Assembly (NCBI GenBank): GCA_965200765.1
Contig: OZ241380.1
Coordinates: 930,001 to 994,000, forward strand
DNA length: 64,000 nt
Direction: 5' to 3'
DNA from: G965200765 sp965200765
GTDB taxonomy: Bacteria; Pseudomonadota; Gammaproteobacteria; Arenicellales; JAJDZL01
Shown here: positions 44,450 to 53,281 of the stretch, piece by piece
Layout: each line of letters starts with the position of its first letter
Position numbering within the stretch: the stretch's first letter is position 1
Position numbers and translations under genes: made by a program
The notes under the pieces: model-generated
Seen by the model: the letters and a program-made list of their open reading frames with translations, nothing else
Told to the model about the DNA's origin: nothing
Database searches by the model: none

Positions 44450-45104
44450 TCAGACGTATTGTAATTCAACACAGCCGGGTGAAACAAAAAATTTTACGAA
44501 GTTGTGATTGCTGTTGGTTGAAGAACTGCATTTACAAGACTTTGCGGGTCACACGAAAGATCGGAGGAAATAACCTTGCCATAGAACAATTTATGACTTT
44601 CGGGAAATGGCAGGTATTGTAAAAATGGATTTTGTGAAAAACAAATTAACGAAAATAGTTCTTGGAAATTGCAATAATATATTATCTTCAAAAATAAAGA
44701 AATATTTATTTAGTCAAAATAGTTCACGTTTAAAATGTAATATGATATTCCTGAATAGATGATCTAATTTTCCAAAATTTGTGTTGCAGGCTTCAAAAAA
44801 ATGTGAAGTTTGATAATTGAAAAGTAAATTTATGCTTTCCAGGATTTTTTTCACAATTCTATTGAAAACAGTATATCGCTTGTATGCATCTTCAATTTAA
44901 ATTCGGTAAGTATATTTGTTCCAAATCTTTTCCACCAAAAGCCCATGTTCAACAGAATATGGCAAGGTGTATAACAATGGGGTGATCAAAGATTTGACAC
45001 TTTTCTGCCCGCACAATCCGTCTGGGTGTCCCAAGGTTCCTGGACAGCTTGATTCTCAGAGTTTCGACCAGCTTGCGATGAGAAACGAGTCGTTCATTTC
45101 AAAG
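44450..45104. other. Long AT-rich gap before gyrA (part)
   Basis: The space between the divergent fhcB and gyrA starts is over 900 bases. About 44600-44920 is extremely AT-rich, with runs such as AATAATATATTATC and AAATATTTATTTAG, and the decamer AAAATAGTTC occurs twice (near 44655 and 44720). No frame looks like a real protein: 44916-45131 (+) and 44494-44691 (-) are short and unlike known families. No DnaA-box cluster was seen. Confidence 0.5.
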
Positions 45105-45132
45105 CTGATTCTCGGCAGATTTGGTGTATAAT
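45105..45132 (+). promoter_or_regulatory. Possible gyrA promoter
   Basis: TATAAT at 45127-45132 with CTGATT at 45105-45110 (16-base spacer). It lies about 235 bases before the gyrA ATG, so the leader would contain the two hairpins at 45183-45224. Confidence 0.35.
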
Positions 45133-45182
45133 TCATCATTTGTCAATTGGTGCAACACCTGCTGACCAAGTTGTTGATAGTC

Positions 45183-45224
45183 GGTTGTCCTGACTGCAAC
45201 CCAAGCGGGTTTCAGCATACCCGC
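45183..45224 (+). other. Two consecutive hairpins in the gyrA leader
   Basis: GGTTG/CAACC (45183-45187 with 45197-45201) is followed three bases later by GCGGGT/ACCCGC (45205-45210 with 45219-45224, eight-base loop). No T run follows, so this is not a standard terminator. A regulatory leader or protein site is possible. Confidence 0.35.
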
Positions 45225-45368
45225 CAGTTGCTTGACTTCTTACCCGGATATCAAGGTGAAGTACAATACCAAACTCGCATTGGCGAGGCTATGTAACGAC
45301 TGAAATTATGTTTATACAGCATTGAATGGATTTGATGCCGTACTTGAATTGATCAACCCTGTAAACTC

Positions 45369-47993
45369 ATGGAATCTATAGCAAAAGAAACCGTCGTAGC
45401 AAATCTTGAACAGGAGATGCGCAAGTCGTATCTTGATTATGCGATGAGTGTGATCGTCGGGCGCGCATTGCCAGACGTGAGAGATGGACTGAAGCCAGTA
45501 CACCGCCGTGTTCTGTTTGCAATGTCAGAACTCAGCAACGACTGGAACAAACCCTACAAAAAATCAGCCCGTGTTGCTGGCGATGTTATGGGTAAGTATC
45601 ATCCCCATGGCGAGTCCGCTATTTATGACTCAATCGTGCGAATGGCCCAAGATTTTTCAATGCGCTATCCGTTGATTGACGGGCAAGGCAACTTCGGTTC
45701 AATTGATGGCGACTCGGCCGCCGCAATGCGATACACAGAAGTTCGATTGTCAAAATTGGCGCATGAAATGCTGGCCGACATAGACAAGCAAACGATTGAT
45801 TTCGGACCCAACTACGATGAAACCGAACAGCAACCACTGGTGCTTCCTGCCAGACTGCCGAATCTGTTGATGAATGGATCCGACGGAATTGCCGTCGGCA
45901 TGGCGACCAAAATTCCGCCACACAATCTTTCCGAACTCATTGCAGCCTGTCTGGCGCTGTTGGACAACGAAAACTTGGATGTATACGAGTTGATGGAGTT
46001 GATTCCCGGTCCGGACTTTCCGACTGGCGGAATCATTAACGGTGTTACCGGAATCAAGAATGCCTATATGACAGGCCGCGGCTCGATTCGGCTACGCGCG
46101 AGGGCGGAAATTGAAGCACTCGAAGAATCCAATCGATTCGCAGTTGTGATTACCGAAATTCCATTTCAGGTCATCAAAGCTGGACTCATCGAGCAAATTG
46201 CCAAGTTGGTGCAAGACAAGAAGCTTGAGGGAATATCAAACTTGCGCGATGAATCGGACAAGTCGGGTCTCCGTGTTGTCGTTGAATTGAAAGGAGATGC
46301 AATTCCGGAAGTGGTGTTGAACAACCTCTTCAACCAGACCAGGCTTGAAATTTCCTATGGCATCAATCTCGTGGGTTTGGAAAACAACCAGCCGAAAACT
46401 TTCAGCATCACCGAATTGCTGAAAAGCTTCTTGACACACCGGCGAGAAGTGGTTACGCGCCGATTGATTTTTGAGTTGCGGAAAGCCCGTGAACGTGCGC
46501 ATGCGTTGGAAGGCTTTACAGTTGCATTGTCAAATCTGGACAAGCTGATTGAAATCATTCGCGGTTCCGGTAGCCGTCAGGAAGCTAAGGAAAAATTGAT
46601 GGCGGAATACTGGAAGCCGGATTTGGCCATTGAGTTGCGCGGTACGATTGCAGTGGAAGGCATTGAAGTTGAACAAGACACTAGATTTGGGATTACCGAC
46701 CGCGGCTACCGCATGTCAGAGACGCAGGCCGATGCAATTCTTGATATGAGATTGCACCGCTTGACCGGATTGGAACAGGAAAAAGTCTTTGAAGAGTTCA
46801 AGAAAGTCCTTGCAGAAATCGCTGAAAAAGTCGAAATTCTGGCAACTCCGAGTCTCCTGCTGGATGTGGTTCGACAAGAGTTGATTGAAGTCCGGGACGA
46901 ATTCACCAAAAACGATAAGCGGCGTACAGAAATTATTGAACAGGAATTGGACTTTGAAGACGAAGACCTGATTGCCAAGGAAGAAATGGTGGTCACCATT
47001 TCTCATGCTGGCTATGTGAAGCGTCAACGGGCCTCCGACTATGGTGCGCAAGTTCGGGGCGGAATGGGGCGCACCGCTACCACCCACAAGGAAGATGATT
47101 TTGTCAGCGAAATGTTTATCGCCAACACGCACAACACTTTGCTATGCTTCACGAGTCACGGCAAACTGTTTTGGTTGAAGGTGTACAAGTTGCCGCAAGC
47201 GAGCCGCGTTGCAAAAGGCAAGCCGCTTGTCAATCTGTTGCGCTTGGCAGAAGATGAGAAAGTTACCTTTGTTCTGCCGATTGAGAGTTTTGAAGATGCC
47301 GACTATGTTGTGATGGCGACGCAAAAAGGCATTGTCAAGAAGTGCAAATTGAAGGTGTTCTCGAAACCACGGTCGAACGGAATTCGGGCAATCACCTTGA
47401 AAAGCGATGATCAGCTGGTCAATGTTGGACTGATGAACAAGAACAGCGATATTCTTCTGTTCAACAGTGCCGGACGCGCGGTGCGGTTCTGCGAGTCTTC
47501 AGTCAGGGCACTGGGCAGAACTGCTATGGGTTTGAAAGGAATAAAAATTGGCAAGGGTGAAAAGTTGATTTCAATGATTCCTGTTCCGCATGATATCGCG
47601 GAAGACCAGACCGCATTGTTGATTAGTAGCGACGGCATGGGCAAGCGTACTTTGCTGACTGATTTTCCAAAGAAGAGCAGAAATACAAAAGGCGTTGTAA
47701 CTTTGCCCGCAAAGAAGCGCACCGGTAAAATCACGATGGTGGATGCTTTGCTGGTCAACGAAAATGATGAAATCATGCTGATCACCAACGGTGGCACCTT
47801 GATTCGTACGCATTCAAGTTCCGTTTCCACATTCAGTCGGTCCGCGGGCGGCGTTCGACTGATTAAGCTTAGGAAAGGGCAGTACGTTGCCGGGGTAGAC
47901 CGAGTAGTTGAAAGTGAAGATGAAGCAGAATTGGAGGAAGAGTCCGACTTGACACATCACCAAAATCATCCGGATTTGAACGGGCATGAGTAA
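45369..47993 (+). CDS. gyrA: DNA gyrase subunit A
   Basis: An 874-residue type II topoisomerase subunit that, with GyrB, introduces negative supercoils. Active tyrosine Y122 is in AAMRYTEVRL. The quinolone region reads HPHGESAIYDSIVRMAQ with S83 and D87, the usual drug-sensitive residues. The C-terminal pinwheel has a GyrA-box-like QVRGGMG in GAQVRGGMGRTAT, so supercoiling activity is expected rather than a ParC role. The C-terminal tail is acidic. Its last bases overlap the pheA start (47986), suggesting coupling. Confidence 0.97.
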   Translation: MESIAKETVVANLEQEMRKSYLDYAMSVIVGRALPDVRDGLKPVHRRVLFAMSELSNDWNKPYKKSARVAGDVMGKYHPHGESAIYDSIVRMAQDFSMRYPLIDGQGNFGSIDGDSAAAMRYTEVRLSKLAHEMLADIDKQTIDFGPNYDETEQQPLVLPARLPNLLMNGSDGIAVGMATKIPPHNLSELIAACLALLDNENLDVYELMELIPGPDFPTGGIINGVTGIKNAYMTGRGSIRLRARAEIEALEESNRFAVVITEIPFQVIKAGLIEQIAKLVQDKKLEGISNLRDESDKSGLRVVVELKGDAIPEVVLNNLFNQTRLEISYGINLVGLENNQPKTFSITELLKSFLTHRREVVTRRLIFELRKARERAHALEGFTVALSNLDKLIEIIRGSGSRQEAKEKLMAEYWKPDLAIELRGTIAVEGIEVEQDTRFGITDRGYRMSETQADAILDMRLHRLTGLEQEKVFEEFKKVLAEIAEKVEILATPSLLLDVVRQELIEVRDEFTKNDKRRTEIIEQELDFEDEDLIAKEEMVVTISHAGYVKRQRASDYGAQVRGGMGRTATTHKEDDFVSEMFIANTHNTLLCFTSHGKLFWLKVYKLPQASRVAKGKPLVNLLRLAEDEKVTFVLPIESFEDADYVVMATQKGIVKKCKLKVFSKPRSNGIRAITLKSDDQLVNVGLMNKNSDILLFNSAGRAVRFCESSVRALGRTAMGLKGIKIGKGEKLISMIPVPHDIAEDQTALLISSDGMGKRTLLTDFPKKSRNTKGVVTLPAKKRTGKITMVDALLVNENDEIMLITNGGTLIRTHSSSVSTFSRSAGGVRLIKLRKGQYVAGVDRVVESEDEAELEEESDLTHHQNHPDLNGHE

Positions 47994-49071
47994 CAAGTCC
48001 AAATTGTCAGGACTTCGAGAGAAAATCGATAGTCTCGATATTCAGATACAGGAGTTGATTTCCAAGCGAGCGGATTTGGGAAAGCATATTGCCGAAGCGA
48101 AACGCGACGGAACTAGCAACCCGCAGTATTTTGTACCGGAGCGCGAAGTGTATGTGCTGAAGCAGGTTGCAGAACGGAACAATGGACCGATTTCCGATGA
48201 AAGCCTGTTCGCGATTTTTCGTGAAATCATGTCGGCCACACTGGCGGTTGAACAGCTGACCAGAGTTGCGATTTTGGGCCCCGAGGGTACCTTCACGCAA
48301 CAGGCCGCAATCAAGCAATTCGGTCATTCCATTGAATCAGTGCTCCGCCCGACGATCGAAGAGGTATTTAACGCAGTTGAAGCAGAACGCGCCGACTTCG
48401 GTGTTGTGCCTGTTGAAAATGCCTTTGAAGGTGTTGTGAACAGCACTCTGGACCGTATCGTCGAATCAAACCTCTCACTGTGTGGTGAAATCCAGCTCAG
48501 GGTTCATCATTGCTTGCTCAGTACCTCGAGCGAGTTGGAAGGAATCAAGCGAGTTCTCGCACACACTCAGGCAATTGCGCAGTGTCGCAGATGGTTGGAC
48601 CGGAACATGCCGAATGCCGAAGTTGAAACGGTCAGCAGCAATGCAGAAGCGGTAGTACGAGCAAAAGATGACAAGAATTTGGCGGCGATTGCGAGTCGCA
48701 CCGCTGGTCAAATTTACAACATGAATCTTTTACGTAGCAATATCGAAGACCGGGTTGGCAACACCACACGATTTCTGGTGATCGGAACGATCAAGACTAG
48801 CCCGACCGGAAATGACAAGACTAGCATCCTGCTCTCTCAGCAAGACAGACCCGGTGCTTTGCTTCGGTTGCTGGAACCCATTGCTCGCCATAATATCAGC
48901 ATGACCAAAATTGAATCCAGGCCTAGTCGCAAAGCTATGTGGGACTATGTGTTCTTTATTGATTTTGAAGGGCACGCTGATGACCCTGATATAGCCGCTT
49001 TGTTGAAAGAACTGGAAGAAGAAGCAACCTTGTTCAGACTGCTGGGTTCCTACCCGCGTAGTGCAGTCTGA
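47986..49071 (+). CDS. pheA: Chorismate mutase/prephenate dehydratase (P-protein)
   Basis: A 361-residue bifunctional enzyme for phenylalanine synthesis. Residues 1-90 are an AroQ chorismate mutase (LREKIDSLDIQIQELISKRADLGKHI), 95-270 the prephenate dehydratase domain (GPEGTFTQQAA, VPVENAFEGVVNSTLD, the catalytic TRF in GNTTRFLVIG), and 280-361 an ACT domain with the ESRP motif (MTKIESRPSRKAMW) for feedback by phenylalanine. The ATG lies within the end of gyrA. In many gammaproteobacteria serC is between gyrA and pheA; here it is missing. Confidence 0.97.
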   Translation: MSNKSKLSGLREKIDSLDIQIQELISKRADLGKHIAEAKRDGTSNPQYFVPEREVYVLKQVAERNNGPISDESLFAIFREIMSATLAVEQLTRVAILGPEGTFTQQAAIKQFGHSIESVLRPTIEEVFNAVEAERADFGVVPVENAFEGVVNSTLDRIVESNLSLCGEIQLRVHHCLLSTSSELEGIKRVLAHTQAIAQCRRWLDRNMPNAEVETVSSNAEAVVRAKDDKNLAAIASRTAGQIYNMNLLRSNIEDRVGNTTRFLVIGTIKTSPTGNDKTSILLSQQDRPGALLRLLEPIARHNISMTKIESRPSRKAMWDYVFFIDFEGHADDPDIAALLKELEEEATLFRLLGSYPRSAV

Positions 49072-49080
49072 TTTATTGCT

Positions 49081-50178
49081 GTGTTTCACCCGAAGTCAAT
49101 TGCAGTTCCCGGGGTCGCAAACCTGTCCCCCTACGAACCTGGCCTTCCACTTGAAGAATTGGAGCGCAGGTATGGAGTCAGCAATGCGATCAAACTGGCA
49201 TCCAATGAAAATCCTCTTGGTCCCTCGCCAGAAGCATTGAAACGACTGTCCAGCGGTAAATGTGCGATTGAATTGTATCCGGATGGCAATGGATGGAATT
49301 TGAAAAAGGCATTGTCCGAGCATCATGGTGTCGAAATGGAGCAAATTACCCTCGGCAATGGCTCCAACGAAGTGCTGGATTTTGTGGCGCGTGTATTTAC
49401 TAGCAAAGGTGATTCCGGAGTGATTTCGGAGTATTGCTTTGTAGTTTTTCGCTTGGCCTTGTTATATACGCAGGCGACGGTCAAAATGATCAAAGCAGTA
49501 AACTTCGGACATGATTTGGTGGCCATGGCCAATGCAGTTGATGAAACGACGAAGGTCGTATATATAGGAAATCCGAACAACCCCACCGGAACTTGGTCAA
49601 CCGCGTCAGAGTTGAAAAAATTCTTTGCCTCCATTCCGGAATCAGTGATTGTTGTTGTTGATGAAGCGTATGCCGAGTACTGCACTGATGCAGATTATCC
49701 GGACTGTATCACCTGGCTCGGCGATCACCCCAATTTGATTGTTACCCGTACATTTTCAAAGATTTATGGACTGGCAGGGCTTCGCATAGGGTACGCCGTA
49801 TCAAGTCCGGAAATTGGGGACCTGTTGAATCGGGTACGCGCTCCATTCAATTCAAACAGCATGGCGCAAGAAGCCGCACTTGCCGGACTATACGACATCG
49901 AGCATCAAAAACGCAGCAAGGAACTGAACACTGAACAAATGGCGGTATTGCATGACGGATTTCAAAAGATCGGTTTGAAAACATCCGGAACTGCGGGAAA
50001 TTTTGTAGTTGTTGAAGTCAACAAGCCCGTTCAGGAGTTGCACGAGAAATTGTTGAAAAACGGTGTGATTGTTCGTCCATTGGCCAGTTACGGAATGCCA
50101 TATCATTTTCGGGTTACGGTCGGTAAACCCGAGCAAAATCAGCGCGTACTTCAGGAATTTGAGAAGGTGGTGATGTAA
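49081..50178 (+). CDS. hisC: Histidinol-phosphate aminotransferase (HisC2 type)
   Basis: A 365-residue class I/II PLP aminotransferase. ASNENPLGPSPEA is at about residues 40-52, the PLP aspartate region is GNPNNPTGTW with VDEAYAEY, and the PLP lysine is in TRTFSKIYGLAGLRIGY. In this cluster the enzyme is usually the second HisC copy and can also serve as an aromatic aminotransferase for phenylalanine and tyrosine. The start is GTG at 49081, nine bases after pheA; tyrA follows four bases after the stop. Confidence 0.93.
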   Translation: MFHPKSIAVPGVANLSPYEPGLPLEELERRYGVSNAIKLASNENPLGPSPEALKRLSSGKCAIELYPDGNGWNLKKALSEHHGVEMEQITLGNGSNEVLDFVARVFTSKGDSGVISEYCFVVFRLALLYTQATVKMIKAVNFGHDLVAMANAVDETTKVVYIGNPNNPTGTWSTASELKKFFASIPESVIVVVDEAYAEYCTDADYPDCITWLGDHPNLIVTRTFSKIYGLAGLRIGYAVSSPEIGDLLNRVRAPFNSNSMAQEAALAGLYDIEHQKRSKELNTEQMAVLHDGFQKIGLKTSGTAGNFVVVEVNKPVQELHEKLLKNGVIVRPLASYGMPYHFRVTVGKPEQNQRVLQEFEKVVM

Positions 50179-50181
50179 CTG

Positions 50182-51069
50182 ATGGGTACAGACAGTTTTA
50201 ACCTCAACAAACTGTTGGTCATCGGGGTCGGGTTGATTGGCGGATCTCTATCGTTGGCTCTAAAGAAGGCTGGTTGTGTGAAAGAAGTAGTCGGAGTGGG
50301 ACGAACAATTGCCAACCTTGAACTGGCTATCGAACTTGGTGTCATTGACCGCTTTGCCAAACAATTGGAAGAAGAAGTTGCAGATTCGGATGTGATTGTT
50401 GTAGCAGTGCCAGTACTTTCAACTGATTCGGTTATGGAACGAATTGCCAGGACCAACTACTGGAATACAATCGTAACCGACGCAGGGAGTGTGAAGCAGT
50501 GCGTGGTTGAATCTGCCGCCAGGCATTTCGACCCGGCCTATCTAAATTTTGTCGGTGGGCATCCAATCGCCGGCCGGGAGAACTCGGGTGTGTCAGCATC
50601 TGTATCTGATCTTTTCGTAAACCATCGCACTGTCTTGACACCCGGTCCGAACACTGCAGAAGAAGCGGTTTCGACAATTCGTCGCATGTGGGAAGCCACT
50701 GGTTCAATTGTTGTGGAAATGGACAGTGCAAGCCACGACAGTATCTTGTCGGCGGCTAGTCATTTGCCACATGTTCTGGCCTACTTGCTGGTCGACTACA
50801 TGAAAAGTCATCCTAGCAGACAAGAGTGCTTTGATTTGGCGGCAGGTGGATTTTACGACTTCACCCGTATCGCGTCGAGCGATCCAATCATGTGGCGCGA
50901 CATTTGCCTGGCAAATTCCAAAAATATTCTGGAACAGTTGCAAGGGTATTCGAAATCGCTTGCAGATTTGTCTGCAAAAATTGCGGATGGAAATCCGTCC
51001 GAACTGCAGGAATTGTTTCTGTCGGCCAAAAATGCGCGCGACGAAAGCTTGGCCAAGTGGTTGAAATAG
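50182..51069 (+). CDS. tyrA: Prephenate dehydrogenase
   Basis: A 295-residue NAD-dependent enzyme that turns prephenate into 4-hydroxyphenylpyruvate for tyrosine. The Rossmann motif is IGVGLIGGSLSLALKKAG near residues 12-29; the substrate region has TDAGSVKQ, GGHPIAGRENSG and LPHVLAYLLVDY. No chorismate mutase domain is attached. aroA follows as a separate gene about 130 bases on, whereas some relatives carry a TyrA-AroA fusion. Confidence 0.95.
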   Translation: MGTDSFNLNKLLVIGVGLIGGSLSLALKKAGCVKEVVGVGRTIANLELAIELGVIDRFAKQLEEEVADSDVIVVAVPVLSTDSVMERIARTNYWNTIVTDAGSVKQCVVESAARHFDPAYLNFVGGHPIAGRENSGVSASVSDLFVNHRTVLTPGPNTAEEAVSTIRRMWEATGSIVVEMDSASHDSILSAASHLPHVLAYLLVDYMKSHPSRQECFDLAAGGFYDFTRIASSDPIMWRDICLANSKNILEQLQGYSKSLADLSAKIADGNPSELQELFLSAKNARDESLAKWLK

Positions 51070-51199
51070 AAGCAAATTTGGTGCAAATTCGACCTCTTTT
51101 CCAGAAATGTTTCGAGTGATGGTATGCACCCAATAGATGCAGATTGCTTGGATGCGATTTGATCATCGATGTGTTGAACAGAGCAAATTTTTCAATGCC

Positions 51200-52519
51200 A
51201 TGAATTGCATTTTGGTACGCCCGAGCAGTCCCATTGCCGGAGATATAAGTGTTCCGGGAGACAAATCAATCTCTCATCGCGCCGTCATTCTTGGCGCACT
51301 TGCACAAGGCGAGACTATCGTTGAAGGAATTTTGCCGAGTGAAGACGTACTGGCGACGATTGAAGCGTTTCGATCCTGTGGAATTGAAATTGAAGTTGAC
51401 GGCCAGACTGCATTGATTCACGGCAAGGGTTTGTACGGATTGCAAAAACCGGCCAAGCCGATTGATTGTGGAAATTCTGGAACAGCCATGCGTCTGTTGA
51501 TGGGGGTACTTGCCGGACAAGAGTTTTCGTCGGTACTGGTCGGCGATGAATCGCTTACCAAACGACCCATGAAACGAGTAGCTGAACCACTTGCCAGAAT
51601 GGGTGCAAACATTGCGCTTTCCGGAACAGGAACCGCACCAGTGACGATCAATTCAGTTCATCAACTGAAATCGGTCGACTGGCAGAGTTCGGTTGCAAGC
51701 GCACAGGTGAAAAGTGCAATTTTGCTGGCCGGATTGTATGCGAAGGGCAGAACCACGGTATCAGAACCACACCCGACACGCGACCATACCGAGTTGATGC
51801 TGGCAAAATTTGGCTATGAAATTCAACGAGCTGATTCCACCGCGTCAATTACCGGTCAACAGGAAAAAGCTGGTACACACATCGTGGTCCCGGGGGATTT
51901 TTCATCGGCGGCGTTTTTTATTCTGGGTGCATTGCTTCATTCCGATTCTGACCTGACAATCAGAAATGTTGGAATGAACCCGCTGCGAACCGGGTTCAAG
52001 ACTGTGATGGACCGTAGTGCCAACGGTGCCATTCAGGTTTCGAATTGGCGCGATAACCACGGCGAGCCGAGCGCTGATATCCGAATATGCGGCGCAAAAA
52101 AATTGACCAAAGTGAGCATTGAACCGGAAGAAGTGCCCAGCATGATTGACGAGTTGCCGTTGCTGGCAATCGCTGGTGCATTCGCCGATGGAGAATCATC
52201 CATCCGCCATTGCCAGGAGTTGCGAGTGAAAGAAAGCGACCGAATTCACTCCACCGCTACCGGACTTCAGCAACTCAATGCAAGGGTAAGGGAAGTTCCA
52301 GATGGTTGGACCGTCAACGGTGGCAGTCTGAACGGCGGTGAGGTCGACAGTTTCAAGGACCATCGAATAGCAATGGGATTTGCAATGGCGGCAACGCGGG
52401 CCAAGAACAAGGTGTTGATCAGAGATACGGATTGCATATTGACCTCCTTTCCCGGCTTTGAACAACTGGCCATGCAGGTCGGTGTTGATTTGGAAGTGTG
52501 TCAATACTATATGAAATGA
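51200..52519 (+). CDS. aroA: 3-phosphoshikimate 1-carboxyvinyltransferase (EPSP synthase)
   Basis: A 439-residue enzyme that adds enolpyruvate to shikimate 3-phosphate. GDKSISHRAVILGALAQG is at about residues 20-37, then CGNSGTAMRLLMG, SAQVKSAILLAGLY, RDHTELML and LRVKESDRI. The RDHTE, GDKS and SAQVK set resembles class II enzymes, but the phosphate loop has glycine in NSGT, not the alanine of the CP4 enzyme. I use ATG 51200 (MNCILVRPSS), which fits homologues; the frame is open to 51137. The stop overlaps cmk as ATGA. Confidence 0.94.
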   Translation: MNCILVRPSSPIAGDISVPGDKSISHRAVILGALAQGETIVEGILPSEDVLATIEAFRSCGIEIEVDGQTALIHGKGLYGLQKPAKPIDCGNSGTAMRLLMGVLAGQEFSSVLVGDESLTKRPMKRVAEPLARMGANIALSGTGTAPVTINSVHQLKSVDWQSSVASAQVKSAILLAGLYAKGRTTVSEPHPTRDHTELMLAKFGYEIQRADSTASITGQQEKAGTHIVVPGDFSSAAFFILGALLHSDSDLTIRNVGMNPLRTGFKTVMDRSANGAIQVSNWRDNHGEPSADIRICGAKKLTKVSIEPEEVPSMIDELPLLAIAGAFADGESSIRHCQELRVKESDRIHSTATGLQQLNARVREVPDGWTVNGGSLNGGEVDSFKDHRIAMGFAMAATRAKNKVLIRDTDCILTSFPGFEQLAMQVGVDLEVCQYYMK

Positions 52520-53211
52520 ATGAAATGATGATTCCGGTCATAACATTGGACGGTCCCGCAGGAGCGGGGAAGGGTGCGGTTGGGCAGCGACTGGCGGTTC
52601 GCTTGAATTGGAATTTTTTGGATAGCGGAGCACTGTATCGAACCTATGCGTATCTGCTTGATCAGCTTGAAGAACAGCGTTTACCCGCAAATTCAGTCCG
52701 CGAATTTTTGCAAAAAGCAAATTTGCAACTAGTTCCGTCAACTGATGATAGCGATGCAAAAGTGGTACTGAACGGCATTGATATCGGTCCTGAAATTCGG
52801 TCCGCATCGTACGGTGCCAAGGCTTCAGAAATTGCTGTAAGCACTCAAGTTCGTAGTGATTTACTGGACATTCAGCGAAATTTTCGTAAACCAAATGGTC
52901 TCGTGGCGGATGGTCGCGACATGGGAACAGTAGTGTTTCCTGAGGCAAATTTGAAGGTGTTTATCACCGCAAATTTGGCAATTCGCGCCGACAGAAAGTA
53001 TAAACAGTTGAAACAAAGAGGATTTTGTGTTAACTTTGATAGGCTATATAGCGAAATTGAAATGCGAGACGAGCGAGATGCAAATCGCTCCTGCGCACCA
53101 CTGGTTCCACCTGCTGAGGCGCTGATGCTTGACACCTCGTCAATGACTCTGGATGAAGTGATCGAGTATCTGGAACGCTGTGTGAGGGAGAATCTAAATC
53201 AAATTGTTTAA
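52516..53211 (+). CDS. cmk: Cytidylate kinase
   Basis: A 231-residue CMP/dCMP kinase. The P-loop is LDGPAGAGKGAVGQRLA near the N terminus (usual form GPSGSGKG), followed by NFLDSGALYRTYAY, the nucleotide-binding block VADGRDMGTVVFPEANLKVFI and RDERDANRSCAPLVPPAEAL. It recycles CMP from RNA and lipid turnover. ATG 52516 overlaps the aroA stop; the frame is open to 52498. The aroA-cmk-rpsA order is standard in gammaproteobacteria. Confidence 0.96.
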   Translation: MNEMMIPVITLDGPAGAGKGAVGQRLAVRLNWNFLDSGALYRTYAYLLDQLEEQRLPANSVREFLQKANLQLVPSTDDSDAKVVLNGIDIGPEIRSASYGAKASEIAVSTQVRSDLLDIQRNFRKPNGLVADGRDMGTVVFPEANLKVFITANLAIRADRKYKQLKQRGFCVNFDRLYSEIEMRDERDANRSCAPLVPPAEALMLDTSSMTLDEVIEYLERCVRENLNQIV

Positions 53212-53281
53212 TGGTTTTACACTTAGCGAGGTAAAAAATTGACGAATAAAACTAATGGTTCCGGAGCGGAAATTTAGAGAC

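Noticed and set aside
44916..45131. 71-codon frame before gyrA
   Set aside because: No ribosome site, no known domain, ends at the likely gyrA promoter.
45183..45224. Rho-independent terminator before gyrA
   Set aside because: Two stems but no T run on either strand.
44600..45368. Replication origin in the AT-rich gap
   Set aside because: No DnaA-box cluster was seen, and dnaA, dnaN and gyrB are not nearby.
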